64,000 nucleotides of DNA from Clostridium_AD sp050717635. GTDB lineage: Bacteria; Bacillota; Clostridia; Clostridiales; Clostridiaceae. The stretch is taken from positions 75,230-139,229 of the forward strand of contig NZ_JBOITO010000031.1 in NCBI RefSeq assembly GCF_050717635.1, read 5' to 3'. Shown piece after piece: positions 9,070-18,319 of the stretch. Under the pieces are notes generated by a model. The model was given only the letters and a program-made list of their open reading frames with translations, did no database searches and was not told the DNA's origin. The position numbers and the translations under genes are program-made. Positions within the stretch are counted from its first letter, which is position 1. Each line of letters opens with the position of its first letter.

Positions 9070-9099
9070 AGGGAGAAATCAATATTTCTATTTCTCCCT
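9070..9099 (-). terminator. Hairpin between the 1842-aa gene and its domain paralogue
   Basis: AGGGAGAAAT and ATTTCTCCCT form a 10-bp stem, followed on the minus strand by ATTTTTAAAA. It lies 20-50 bases past the stop of the upstream gene and just before the ribosome binding site of the downstream gene, so it probably attenuates rather than fully blocks transcription. Confidence 0.7.
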
Positions 9100-9121
9100 T
9101 TCTATCTTTATACTTACCTTT

Positions 9122-12100
9122 TTACCACTCCTCAGTAACTTGGAAAGTAGCTGAAACAGAATTAGTTCCACCTGCCAAATTTAAAACGGCCAATGTTACG
9201 GTTTCAGTATCAGGTAACTGGAAATCTAGTAAACTAGCTGATGCTAGTGTACGACCAAAGAAACTAGCTCCAGCTACCAACCCCTGTATTAGTACTTGAC
9301 CACCTGAAATGCTAGTTAACGTGCTGTTTACTTGCAGCGCCGTCTCATTAAGAGGAATATTAGTGGTTGCTGTTGGATAATTTACAAATGCTCCTCCAAC
9401 GATTGTACCACCCAATATTATCTGATAAGAAATATCGTCAGAAGTTATAAGATCAATACCTTCCAGTTTCACACTAACGGAGTTAGTCCTTCCTGAACCT
9501 GAAGGGAAAACTGTTTTTCGCCTAAATGAAATTACAGGAGTCAATGTTGCTGTAGCTGTTACTGTCCTTCTTTCAGAAGTTATACGGAAAGTAGGTTCAT
9601 AGTTACCTATTATGCTGTACTGTCTTCCACCTACAAATAAATTAAATGCACTGGCTGTTCCATTATTAGAGATTTCTGCACGTAGGGGTAGATTTGGATC
9701 AGCAAAACTCGTTTGTCCCGTTGGTGAATATCTATTAACTGTAATAACTTGTTGAGCTAGAGTAGTTGGATCAGGTATTACCACCCTGAATTCAATAACA
9801 CCATAACCATACCAAGTAAATACAATTTGAAATATATTTCCCCTTGAAAGTGTCAAAATTGCTCCACTTGGTCCTGTACCATCTAGTTTATCTACATTCC
9901 ATGAAGCCTGTGGAACAATAGTGTCAACGCCAGCTCTTCTAATGTCTATGAAAATACCATTCGTTACACTTTGACCGAAGAAAGCACCGTTTTGATCATC
10001 AAAAAGTCCCCATCTTGCCACTTGTGCGCCAGTTGGAGCAAGTGGTAACCGTACACCTAAGCCTGCTTCCCCAGCATATCCAGGCTCGTATCTTCCTCTC
10101 TCCGAGCTGTTTAATGCTGCGCTATCTGCACCATTTGCTGTAGTCGTTAGTTGAAACTCGGTATTATTACTTCCTACTGTGCCTACACCTGTAGTTATAG
10201 TAATATCTCTTAGGTTAGATAATCCATAGACTGAAATCAATTCAATAATTGGTGTTTTTTCTACTGTTCTTAATTCATTGAATTGTGAACTAACAGTAGG
10301 TCCTACATTCGCTATTGTTGCTGAAGAATCAAAAGTACCAGTTGCTCCTGTGGCTCCGGTATCTCCAGTTGTTCCTGTAGCACCAGTTATTCCGGTTGCT
10401 CCAGTGGCTCCTGTTACTCCAGTTATTCCTGTTACTCCTGTTTCACCAGTTGCCCCTGTGGTTCCGGTATCGCCAGTTGACCCTGTAACTCCAGTTATTC
10501 CTGTTGCTCCGGTTACTCCAGTATCACCAGTAACTCCAGTTGCCCCTGTTGCTCCGGTATCCCCTGTGGTTCCAGTTGATCCTGTGGCTCCAGTAATTCC
10601 TGTTACACCTGTTGCGCCAGTATCCCCTGTGAAACCAGTGGCTCCAGTAACTCCAGTTGATCCTGTTGCTCCTGTTGGACCTGTAGCTCCCGTTAAACCT
10701 GTTTCACCAGTTGCTCCGGTTATTCCTGTGTTTCCAGTATCGCCAGTCGTTCCTGTAGCACCAGTTATTCCTGTTGCTCCGGTTGCTCCAGTATCACCAG
10801 TAACTCCAGTTGCCCCTGTGGCTCCAGTATCCCCTGTGGCTCCGGTATCGCCAGTTGTTCCTGTAGCACCAGTTATTCCTGTTGCTCCAGTTGCTCCAGA
10901 ATCACCAGTAACTCCAGTTTCTCCAGTTTCACCTGTAACTCCAGTTTCTCCAGTTTCACCTGTAGCTCCAGTTTCACCTGTAGCTCCGGTATCCCCTGTG
11001 GCTCCTGTAGCACCAGTAATTCCGGTTACTCCTGTTTCACCAGTTGCCCCAGTTGCCCCAGTTGCCCCAGTTGCGCCGGTATCCCCAGTGGCTCCAGTTA
11101 CTCCAGTTTCGCCAGTTGTTCCTGTAGCTCCAGTTACTCCCGTGGTTCCGGTATCGCCAGTCGTTCCTGTTGCACCAGTTATTCCTGTTGCACCAGTTAT
11201 TCCTGTTGCTCCGGTTTCTCCAGTATCACCAGTAACTCCAGTTACCCCTGTTGCTCCTGTTACCCCTGTGGTTCCTGTTTCACCAGTAACTCCAGTTGAT
11301 CCTGTGGCTCCAGTAATTCCTGTTACCCCTGTTACTCCTGTTGCGCCAGTAACCCCTGTGAAACCAGTGGCTCCAGTATCTCCTGTAAATCCGGCAACTC
11401 CTGTTACACCTGTTGTTCCAGTATTACCAGTTGACCCTGTTAGACCTGTTGCCCCAGTTTCACCAGTAGCACCAGTAATTCCTGTTTCTCCGGTTACTCC
11501 AGTAATTCCTGTTGCCCCTGTTACACCTGTTGTTCCTGTAGCACCAGTAACTCCAGTTGACCCTGTTGACCCTGTTTCACCAGTTACTCCAGTGGCTCCG
11601 GTATCGCCAGTTATTCCTGTAGCACCAGTTATTCCTGTAGCACCAGTATCTCCAGTTGCGCCGGTATCCCCTGTGGTTCCAGTTGCTCCAGTGGCTCCTG
11701 TTTCACCAGTAATTCCTGTTACCCCTGTTACTCCTGTTGTTCCGGTTGCTCCAGTATCACCAGTAACTCCAGTTGACCCTGTTTCACCAGTTACTCCAGT
11801 TACTCCAGTGGCTCCGGTATCGCCAGTTATTCCTGTTGCGCCAGTATCCCCTGTGAAACCAGTGGCTCCAGTATCGCCAGTTGACCCTGTAACTCCATTT
11901 ATTCCTGTTGTTCCGGTTACTCCAGTATCACCAGTAACTCCAGTTGACCCTGTTGACCCTGTAGCACCAGTAATTCCTGTTACTCCTGTTTCACCAGTTG
12001 CTCCTGTAATTCCAGTGGCTCCTGTTTCACCAATAACTCCAGTTACCCCTGTTGCTCCGGTATCCCCTGTGGTTCCTGCTTCACCAGTAACTCCAGTTGA

Positions 12101-14650
12101 TCCTGTGGCTCCAGTTGACCCTGTTGACCCTGTTTCACCAGTTACTCCAGTGGCTCCGGTATCGCCAGTTATTCCTGTAGCACCAGTAATTCCGGTTACT
12201 CCTGTTTCACCAGTTGCCCCAGTTGCCCCAGTTGCCCCAGTTGCGCCGGTATCCCCAGTGGCTCCAGTTACTCCAGTTTCGCCAGTTGTTCCTGTAGCTC
12301 CAGTTACTCCCGTGGTTCCGGTATCGCCAGTCGTTCCTGTTGCACCAGTTATTCCTGTTGCTCCGGTTTCTCCAGTATCACCAGTTACCCCTGTTGCTCC
12401 TGTTACCCCTGTGGTTCCTGTTTCACCAGTAACTCCAGTTGACCCTATTGACCCTGTTTCACCAGTTACTCCAGTTACTCCAGTGGTTCCAGTATCGCCA
12501 GTCGCTCCTGTAGCACCAGTTATTCCTATTGCTCCGGTTTCTCCGGTTACTCCTGTTGTGCCAGTATCTCCTGTTGACCCTGTAACTCCATTTATTCCTG
12601 TTGTTCCGGTTACTCCAGTATCACCAGTAACTCCAGTTAACCCTGTTGACCCTGTAGCACCAGTAATTCCTGTTACTCCTGTTTCACCAGTTGCTCCTGT
12701 AATTCCAGTGGCTCCTGTTTCACCAATAACTCCAGTTACCCCTGTTGCTCCGGTATCCCCTGTGGCTCCAGTTGCTCCAGTTGTTCCTGTGGTTCCTGTT
12801 TCACCAGTAACTCCAGTTACTCCCGTGGCTCCAGTAATTCCTGTTGCACCGATATCCCCTGTGGTTCCTGTAGCACCAGTAATTCCGGTTACTCCTGTTT
12901 CACCAGTTGCCCCAGTGGCTCCAGTTACTCCAGTTTCGCCAGTTGTTCCTGTAGCTCCAGTTACTCCCGTGTTTCCAGTATCGCCAGTCGTTCCGGTTGC
13001 TCCAGTATCACCAGTAACTCCAGTTGCCCCTGTGGCTCCGGTATCGCCAGTTGTTCCTGTAGCACCAGTAATTCCAGTTACTCCTGTTTCACCAGTTGTT
13101 CCAGTTGCCCCTGTAATTCCTGTGGCTCCGCTTACCCCAGTAGCTCCTGTTACTCCTGTTACTCCATTATCACCAGTTACACCAGTTGCCCCAATTGCTC
13201 CAGTTTCACCTGTAGCTCCGGTTGCGCCTGTTTCTCCAGTTACTCCAGTTGCCCCTGTAATTCCTGTGGCTCCGCTTACCCCAGTAGCTCCTGTTACTCC
13301 TGTTACTCCAGTTTCACCTGTAGCTCCCGTTAAACCTGTTTCACCAGTTGCTCCGGTTATTCCTGTGTTTCCAGTATCGCCAGTCGTTCCTGTAGCACCA
13401 GTTATTCCTGTTGCTCCAGTTGCTCCAGTATCACCAGTAACTCCAGTTTCTCCAGTTTCACCTGTAGCACCAGTTATTCCTGTTGCTCCGGTTTCTCCAG
13501 TATCACCAGTAACTCCAGTTACCCCTGTTGCTCCTGTTACCCCTGTGGTTCCTGTTTCACCAGTAACTCCAGTTGACCCTATTGACCCTGTTTCACCAGT
13601 TACTCCAGTTACTCCAGTTACTCCAGTGGTTCCAGTATCGCCAGTCGCTCCTGTAGCACCAGTTATTCCTATTGCTCCGGTTTCTCCGGTTACTCCTGTT
13701 GTGCCAGTATCTCCTGTGAAACCAGTAACTCCAGTTGATCCTGTGGCTCCAGTAATTCCTGTTACCCCTGTTGCCCCAGTTTCACCAGTAGCACCAGTAA
13801 TTCCTGTTGCCCCTGTTACACCTGTTGTTCCTGTAGCACCAGTAACTCCAGTAACTCCAGTTGACCCTGTTGACCCTGTAGCACCAGTATCTCCAGTTGC
13901 GCCGGTATCCCCTGTGGTTCCTGTAGCACCAGTAATTCCTGTTACTCCTGTTTCACCAGTTGCCCCAATGGCTCCAGTTACTCCAGTTTCGCCAGTTGTT
14001 CCTGTAGCTCCAGTTACTCCCGTGGTTCCGGTATCGCCAGTCGTTCCTGTTGCAGCAGTTATTCCTGTTGCTCCGGTTGCTCCAGTGGCTCCGGTAGCAC
14101 CAGTTATTCCCGTTGCTCCAGTTACTCCAGCGGCTCCGGTATCGCCAGTTATTCCTGTAGCTCCGGTTGCTCCAGTATCGCCAGTTGATCCAGTAGCACC
14201 AGTTTCCCCCGTTGCACCTGTATTCCCAGTTCCACTTCCTACCTCTTCTGGTATCTCACCTATTACTAAATTTGCTTTTATCGTTACCGCAGAAGAGTAA
14301 AGCACACTATTAGTAGTTTTATTTATTAACCTCAATGCTACTGGTGCAGAATTAACTTGTATAATAGCAAACCCAACAACCTCACCCTGTTTAACAGATG
14401 AATTTCCTATTAAATCATCACCATTAGATGATTGAATTGAAAACTTTATATTGCTTGACCCTAGACCTGCTTGTGTTGCTACCCACCAATTAATAAAATA
14501 TCTTCCTGCTTTATTTATTATTATTTGACCATTTAATAGGTCATAAATTACGGCTCCATTGCTATCAATTACAGTGTCAAATAATACATTAGCATTTGCA
14601 TTTACTGTTCCTGCTGCTTGTTTCTGAATTTGAAGGCTTATCGTATCCAA
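9122..14650 (-). CDS. Giant BclA-type collagen-like protein with N-terminal C1q-like and C-terminal virus-like domains
   Basis: 1842 aa in three parts. Residues 1-~135 (MDTISLQIQKQAAG, GRYFINWWVATQAGLG, SVKQGEVVGFAIIQV, TIKANLVIGEIPEE) form a beta-rich domain resembling the BclA C1q/TNF-like trimerising head, but at the N terminus. Residues ~140-1438 are about 430 G-X-T triplets, X mostly A/V/I/D/E/S, with almost no proline. Residues ~1440-1842 match the adjacent 403-aa protein. There is no signal peptide or sortase motif, as expected for spore proteins made in the mother cell. The start is TTG at 14650 with AGGAGG 8 bases upstream, and a sigma-K-like box lies further up. Thr at nearly every third residue offers hundreds of O-glycosylation sites. 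A single Gly-to-Ala change breaks the triplet run at 14054-14056. Spore-surface filament is inferred from the family. Confidence 0.88.
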   Translation of the reverse strand: MDTISLQIQKQAAGTVNANANVLFDTVIDSNGAVIYDLLNGQIIINKAGRYFINWWVATQAGLGSSNIKFSIQSSNGDDLIGNSSVKQGEVVGFAIIQVNSAPVALRLINKTTNSVLYSSAVTIKANLVIGEIPEEVGSGTGNTGATGETGATGSTGDTGATGATGITGDTGAAGVTGATGITGATGATGATGATGITAATGTTGDTGTTGVTGATGTTGETGVTGAIGATGETGVTGITGATGTTGDTGATGDTGATGSTGSTGVTGVTGATGTTGVTGATGITGATGETGATGVTGITGATGSTGVTGFTGDTGTTGVTGETGAIGITGATGATGDTGTTGVTGVTGVTGETGSIGSTGVTGETGTTGVTGATGVTGVTGDTGETGATGITGATGETGETGVTGDTGATGATGITGATGTTGDTGNTGITGATGETGLTGATGETGVTGVTGATGVSGATGITGATGVTGETGATGATGETGAIGATGVTGDNGVTGVTGATGVSGATGITGATGTTGETGVTGITGATGTTGDTGATGATGVTGDTGATGTTGDTGNTGVTGATGTTGETGVTGATGATGETGVTGITGATGTTGDIGATGITGATGVTGVTGETGTTGTTGATGATGDTGATGVTGVIGETGATGITGATGETGVTGITGATGSTGLTGVTGDTGVTGTTGINGVTGSTGDTGTTGVTGETGAIGITGATGATGDTGTTGVTGVTGETGSIGSTGVTGETGTTGVTGATGVTGDTGETGATGITGATGTTGDTGTTGVTGATGTTGETGVTGATGDTGATGATGATGATGETGVTGITGATGITGDTGATGVTGETGSTGSTGATGSTGVTGEAGTTGDTGATGVTGVIGETGATGITGATGETGVTGITGATGSTGSTGVTGDTGVTGTTGINGVTGSTGDTGATGFTGDTGATGITGDTGATGVTGVTGETGSTGVTGDTGATGTTGVTGVTGITGETGATGATGTTGDTGATGDTGATGITGATGITGDTGATGVTGETGSTGSTGVTGATGTTGVTGATGITGVTGETGITGATGETGATGLTGSTGNTGTTGVTGVAGFTGDTGATGFTGVTGATGVTGVTGITGATGSTGVTGETGTTGVTGATGVTGVTGDTGETGATGITGATGITGATGTTGDTGTTGVTGATGTTGETGVTGATGDTGATGATGATGATGETGVTGITGATGATGDTGATGETGATGETGETGVTGETGETGVTGDSGATGATGITGATGTTGDTGATGDTGATGATGVTGDTGATGATGITGATGTTGDTGNTGITGATGETGLTGATGPTGATGSTGVTGATGFTGDTGATGVTGITGATGSTGTTGDTGATGATGVTGDTGVTGATGITGVTGSTGDTGTTGATGETGVTGITGVTGATGATGITGATGTTGDTGATGATGTFDSSATIANVGPTVSSQFNELRTVEKTPIIELISVYGLSNLRDITITTGVGTVGSNNTEFQLTTTANGADSAALNSSERGRYEPGYAGEAGLGVRLPLAPTGAQVARWGLFDDQNGAFFGQSVTNGIFIDIRRAGVDTIVPQASWNVDKLDGTGPSGAILTLSRGNIFQIVFTWYGYGVIEFRVVIPDPTTLAQQVITVNRYSPTGQTSFADPNLPLRAEISNNGTASAFNLFVGGRQYSIIGNYEPTFRITSERRTVTATATLTPVISFRRKTVFPSGSGRTNSVSVKLEGIDLITSDDISYQIILGGTIVGGAFVNYPTATTNIPLNETALQVNSTLTSISGGQVLIQGLVAGASFFGRTLASASLLDFQLPDTETVTLAVLNLAGGTNSVSATFQVTEEW
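10336..14238 (-). repeat. 9-bp tandem repeat encoding (G-X-T)n, ~430 units
   Basis: Nine-base units of the form GGN-NNN-ACN run for about 3.9 kb with a fixed frame. Larger blocks are copied within it: 11009-11180 recurs at 12179-12350, and 11881-12072 recurs at 12573-12764 with one difference seen. This indicates slippage and unequal exchange. The array creates a long open frame of Pro-Val repeats on the opposite strand that is not a gene. Confidence 0.95.
11881..12072. repeat. Long direct repeat, copy 1 (copy 2 at 12573-12764)
   Basis: About 190 bases recur 692 bases downstream almost unchanged; the one difference noticed is GAC versus AAC in the middle. Such near-identity inside a degenerate array points to recent segmental duplication. 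Confidence 0.85.
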
Positions 14651-14698
14651 ACTACTTCCCTCCTTATTTGCAATAAATTTTAACTTTATTGCTCATTC

Positions 14699-14723
14699 AT
14701 AATATGATGTTAATTCATAATGT
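14699..14723 (-). promoter_or_regulatory. Sigma-K-like promoter box for the 1842-aa gene
   Basis: Minus strand: AC (14723-14722), 15 bases, CATATTAT (14706-14699), about 50 bases before the TTG start. The 1035-aa gene carries the same box in nearly the same flanking sequence. Confidence 0.55.
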
Positions 14724-14801
14724 GCTATTAATTGAATCACCTCTATTAAATTGAATTCTTTCAAAATTATAAGAACCTATAAGAGTTTCAAACAATTTTA
14801 A

Positions 14802-14841
14802 AGCCCCATGGATAGATTTATACTTACTCCTCCATAGGGCT
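14802..14841 (-). terminator. Duplicated terminator hairpin, copy 1
   Basis: AGCCCTATGGA pairs with TCCATGGGGCT (one mismatch) when read on the minus strand, then TTTAAAATT follows. It closes the decayed gene end at 14854-14978 and is nearly the same as the hairpin at 18274-18314. Confidence 0.65.
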
Positions 14842-14853
14842 AGAATTTAAACG

Positions 14854-14978
14854 TTAGATTGAAAATGTTAGATTGGCTTCAACTGTGGCTAAGGCATAAC
14901 CTATGGTTCCAGTTGTTGCATTTACAAGTTGTAATGTTCCTGGTAATGAGCCTACAACAACCTAAATTAAAACATTAC
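14854..14978 (-). pseudogene. Decayed 3' end of a collagen-like (C1q-head) gene
   Basis: Minus-strand translation gives NVLI-stop-VVVGSLPGTLQLV, then NATTGTIGYALATVEANLTF and a terminal stop. It aligns with the last ~40 residues of the intact 246-aa protein (NALIEVLAGSLPLTLQLVNG, then TAGTIGYSTTPVKADLTIF). A TAG at 14964-14962 replaces a Glu codon, and no upstream coding part remains: the intact 1035-aa gene ends 37 bases away at 15016. The homology continues downstream through the terminator hairpin into the promoter region, so this is the edge of a duplicated cassette. Confidence 0.8.
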
Positions 14979-15015
14979 TCTATAATCAAGAATAACTTCT
15001 CATTAGTCAGTAAAA

Positions 15016-18000
15016 TTAATTTATTCTTATACCTGCACTTCCATATCCAGATACAGTATTAACAAGTGATGATCCTGCAGCTGTTGCAGAGAATACCATT
15101 AACAATCGTGTTTCGGAAGTTACTGGTATTGATAATCCAGTAATAACGCCATTACTAATTGTACCTATGGCTATGATACCTGTAAGAGCTGGAGATAATA
15201 TTACTGCAGCCCCTGCCACTGGTAAAAAAGTGTTGTCAGGTGTAGTCGAACTATATAACTGAGCAGTAACAGTTATTGTTGATCCCACAAGTGCTAGCTC
15301 TGCAGAGGTACTAAAATAAGCAGCTATTGAAGTAATAGCACCATCACTAGGAACTGAAAATGCGAAATTAACAACTGCGCTTGCAGAACCTGTAAGATTT
15401 ATAGATGCTCCAAGATCTGTAGAATCCTGCGCCGAGCTTCCAAATCCAACGAAACAAGGTAGTCCTGCCAATCCTCCTGCAATAGTAGTCATTGAGAAAG
15501 GAGCCCCTGATGAAAATGGTATGATTCCACCAGCGCCAGTCGAACTTGCTCCAGTAGTTCCAGTAGTTCCAGTAGTTCCAGTTAATCCTGTAGCTCCGGT
15601 AGAACCTGTAGGTCCAATTAAACTAGAACCTGTATCGAGCCAACAAGTATCTAACAGAAGCACCGGTGCTGGTGATATTGTTGTTCTATAACCTACGATG
15701 AAACTAGCTGGGCTTGTTGCGCTTGACCATCCAACTGCAAATGACAGGTTAGCAATTGTATTTCCAAAACTAGATATATAGGTAGTACCTGTATAACTTG
15801 TATCAATACCTATTAGGCCCTTTCCAACAGTGTTTTGGATATTATTTCCTACGACCTGTATAAATTTGAAAATATTAAGATTAGGACTATTTAGTAAGAT
15901 TGGTACGTTACCTTCGTTTATTGTGGTATTGTTATTGATATATAATTGGAAATTAGAACCAATAAATTCCTCGATGACAAGCAAGTGTCTGAGAGTAAAC
16001 GGAGAAGCTATTTGGCTGTTATTGTCTATTAATAACTGACCTTGAAGAGTCCCTCCAGCACCTGAAATATTTGTAATATCAATAAATCTACAGTTCGTAG
16101 GTCCTGAATCAGATACAAATGTGTTATTTGCAATAATGCTTTCTCCTGAGGTAGATGATATATTAATATAACGATAGCTATTACCTAGTGCAGCAAGCGG
16201 TGCATAGGTAAACTTACAGTTTGTTATTTGGAACTCAGTGGCTATCAAGTATAATCCAAATTCACACACAGAAATCTCACAATTATCTACGTATATGCCT
16301 GTAGCTGTCAAATTATTCACGGAGATAATAGATTCAGTGGATATTGATGAAGGATAGTTTTGAACAATCTTCATATCTTGAAAAACCACATTTGGGACAG
16401 TAACATTAAACATATTATCAGACGCGACAGTTGGTACTAATTTCTGCACTGTGGTTGAGCCTATACCTTGACCTTGGATAGTAATTGATTTATTAACACT
16501 TATTGGTACTGTAATTGTGTGGATTCCGGCATCAAGCACTAACAGATCACCGTTAATCGATGCATTAATAGCTGCTTGGATTGTATCTATACCGGGAGCA
16601 ACGTGTGTTGTGGTACCTGTCGGAAGTGGAATTGCTCTCAGTGTCGGAGGAGGAGGTATTAAAAATTTTTCATATACCTCTCCAGTAGTCAAATCTATAT
16701 AAGAGTCTCCAAATTGACCTATTGCACAAGTTGGCACTACATTCCCTGACAAAAATGATGAGCCTGTTTCACCTGTTACACCGGTGGCTCCAGTTACTCC
16801 AGTTTCGCCAGTTGTTCCTGTAGCTCCAGTTACTCCCGTGGTTCCGGTATCGCCAATCATTCCTGTTGCACCTGTTGCTCCTGTTACCCCTGTGGTTCCT
16901 GTTTCACCAGTAGCTCCTGTAATTCCAGTGGCTCCTGTTTCACCAATAACTCCAGTTACTCCAGTGGCTCCTGTTACTCCAGTGGCTCCGGTATCGCCAG
17001 TTATTCCTGTAGCTCCTGTTACGCCTGTTGCCCCAGTTGCTCCAGTTACTCCAGTTTCTCCATTGGCCCCTGTTGCTCCAGTTTCGCCTGTAACTCCGGT
17101 TACACCAGTGGACCCAGTTACTCCTATTGCTCCTGTTTCACCTGTAGCGCCGGTATCCCCTGTGGTTCCAGTTGCTCCAGTATCACCAGTTGCCCCAGTT
17201 GCCCCAGTTGCGCCGGTATCCCCTGTGGTTCCAGTTACTCCAGTTTCGCCAGTTGTTCCTGTAGCTCCAGTTACTCCCGTGGTTCCAGTATCGCCAGTCG
17301 TTCCTGTAGCTCCAGTTATTCCTGTTGCTCCAGTATCACCAGTAACTCCAGTTTCTCCAGTGGCTCCTGTTACTCCAGTTGCTCCAGTATCACCAGTAAC
17401 TCCAGTTTCTCCAGTGGCTCCTGTTACTCCAGTTTCGCCTGTTACTCCAGTTTCGCCTGTAACTCCGGTTACACCAGTGGACCCAGTTACTCCTATTGCT
17501 CCTGTTTCACCTGTAGCGCCGGTATCCCCTGTGGTTCCAGTTGCTCCAGTATCACCAGTTGTTCCTGTGACTGCAGTGGCTCCTGTTACCCCAGTTGATC
17601 CTGTTACTCCTGTAATTCCTGTAACTCCAGTTGATCCAGTAGCACCCGTTGCTCCTGTTAATCCAGTTGACCCAGTTGACCCAGTTGCCCCTGTATTCCC
17701 AGTTCCACTTCCTACCTCTTCAGGTATCTCACCTATTACTAAATTTGCTTTTATCGTTACCGCAGAAGAGTAAAGCACACTATTAGTAGTTTTATTTATT
17801 AATCTCAATGCTATCGGTGCAGTATCAACTTGTATAATAGCAAATCCAACAACCTCACCCTGTTTAACAGATGAATTTCCTATTAAATCATCACCATTAG
17901 ATGATTGAATTGAAAACTTTATATTGCTTGATCCTAGACCTGCTTGTGTTGCTACCCACCAATTAATAAAATATCTTCCTACTTTATTTATTATTATTTG

Positions 18001-18123
18001 ACCATTTAACGGGTCATAAATCACGGCTCCATTGCTATCAACTACGGTATCAAATAATACATTAGAATTTGCATTTACTGATCCAGCTGATTGTTTTTGA
18101 ATTTGAAGGCTTATCGTGTCCAA
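15016..18123 (-). CDS. BclB-type collagen-like spore protein with beta-helix insert
   Basis: 1035 aa in five parts. Residues 1-~135 are the same C1q-like head as the 1842-aa protein, nearly identical at DNA level. Residues ~140-452 are GXT triplets. A linker (GQFGDSYIDLTTGEVYEKF) leads to residues ~490-835, a probable right-handed beta-helix: DTIQAAINASINGDLLVLDAG, then many N/D-rich turns such as ITIQGQGIGSTTVQ and YINNNTTINEGNV. A short second GXT run (~840-862) precedes residues ~868-1035, which carry the BclB C-terminal signature IIPFSSGAPFSMTTIAGGL and GFGSS. The start is TTG at 18123 with AAGGAG upstream. One Gly-to-Ala break lies at 17572-17574. Family knowledge places such proteins on the exosporium. 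The beta-helix may bind or process glycans (inference); no catalytic residues were identified. Confidence 0.87.
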   Translation of the reverse strand: MDTISLQIQKQSAGSVNANSNVLFDTVVDSNGAVIYDPLNGQIIINKVGRYFINWWVATQAGLGSSNIKFSIQSSNGDDLIGNSSVKQGEVVGFAIIQVDTAPIALRLINKTTNSVLYSSAVTIKANLVIGEIPEEVGSGTGNTGATGSTGSTGLTGATGATGSTGVTGITGVTGSTGVTGATAVTGTTGDTGATGTTGDTGATGETGAIGVTGSTGVTGVTGETGVTGETGVTGATGETGVTGDTGATGVTGATGETGVTGDTGATGITGATGTTGDTGTTGVTGATGTTGETGVTGTTGDTGATGATGATGDTGATGTTGDTGATGETGAIGVTGSTGVTGVTGETGATGANGETGVTGATGATGVTGATGITGDTGATGVTGATGVTGVIGETGATGITGATGETGTTGVTGATGATGMIGDTGTTGVTGATGTTGETGVTGATGVTGETGSSFLSGNVVPTCAIGQFGDSYIDLTTGEVYEKFLIPPPPTLRAIPLPTGTTTHVAPGIDTIQAAINASINGDLLVLDAGIHTITVPISVNKSITIQGQGIGSTTVQKLVPTVASDNMFNVTVPNVVFQDMKIVQNYPSSISTESIISVNNLTATGIYVDNCEISVCEFGLYLIATEFQITNCKFTYAPLAALGNSYRYINISSTSGESIIANNTFVSDSGPTNCRFIDITNISGAGGTLQGQLLIDNNSQIASPFTLRHLLVIEEFIGSNFQLYINNNTTINEGNVPILLNSPNLNIFKFIQVVGNNIQNTVGKGLIGIDTSYTGTTYISSFGNTIANLSFAVGWSSATSPASFIVGYRTTISPAPVLLLDTCWLDTGSSLIGPTGSTGATGLTGTTGTTGTTGASSTGAGGIIPFSSGAPFSMTTIAGGLAGLPCFVGFGSSAQDSTDLGASINLTGSASAVVNFAFSVPSDGAITSIAAYFSTSAELALVGSTITVTAQLYSSTTPDNTFLPVAGAAVILSPALTGIIAIGTISNGVITGLSIPVTSETRLLMVFSATAAGSSLVNTVSGYGSAGIRIN
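16765..17705 (-). repeat. 9-bp tandem repeat encoding (G-X-T)n, ~104 units
   Basis: Same GXT coding array as in the 1842-aa gene but shorter. Some stretches are near copies of the larger array, for example the TTCGCCAGTTGTTCCTGTAG context at ~16800 and ~17250, which suggests exchange between the genes. Confidence 0.92.
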
Positions 18124-18170
18124 ACTACCTCACTCCTTATTTGCAATAAATTTAAATTTATTGCTCATTC

Positions 18171-18195
18171 ATAATATGTTGTTAGTTCATAATGT
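18171..18195 (-). promoter_or_regulatory. Sigma-K-like promoter box for the 1035-aa gene
   Basis: Minus strand: AC (18195-18194), 15 bases, CATATTAT (18178-18171), about 50 bases before the TTG start. Confidence 0.55.
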
Positions 18196-18273
18196 GCTAT
18201 TAATTGAATAACATCTATTTAGTTGGATTTTCTCACAGTTATAAAAAATTTATAAAACTTCCAGACAATTTAA

Positions 18274-18314
18274 AAGCCCCATGGATAGATTTAGACTTGC
18301 TCCTCCATAGGGCT
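18274..18314 (-). terminator. Duplicated terminator hairpin, copy 2
   Basis: AGCCCTATGGA with TCCATGGGGCT in the minus reading, followed by TTTTAAATT, directly after the 246-aa gene's stop. Same element as 14802-14841. Confidence 0.7.
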
Positions 18315-18319
18315 AAAAT

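Noticed and set aside
10336..14238. CRISPR-like or minisatellite array
   Set aside because: The repeat is 9 bases, coding, in frame and without unique spacers.
10278..14300. 1340-codon open frame of Pro-Val repeats on the plus strand
   Set aside because: It is the exact complement of the GXT array; GC-poor stops cannot occur in the complementary 9-base repeat. No ribosome binding site, and the minus strand encodes conserved flanking domains.
16784..17773. 329-codon Pro-Val open frame on the plus strand
   Set aside because: Same shadow effect over the second GXT array.
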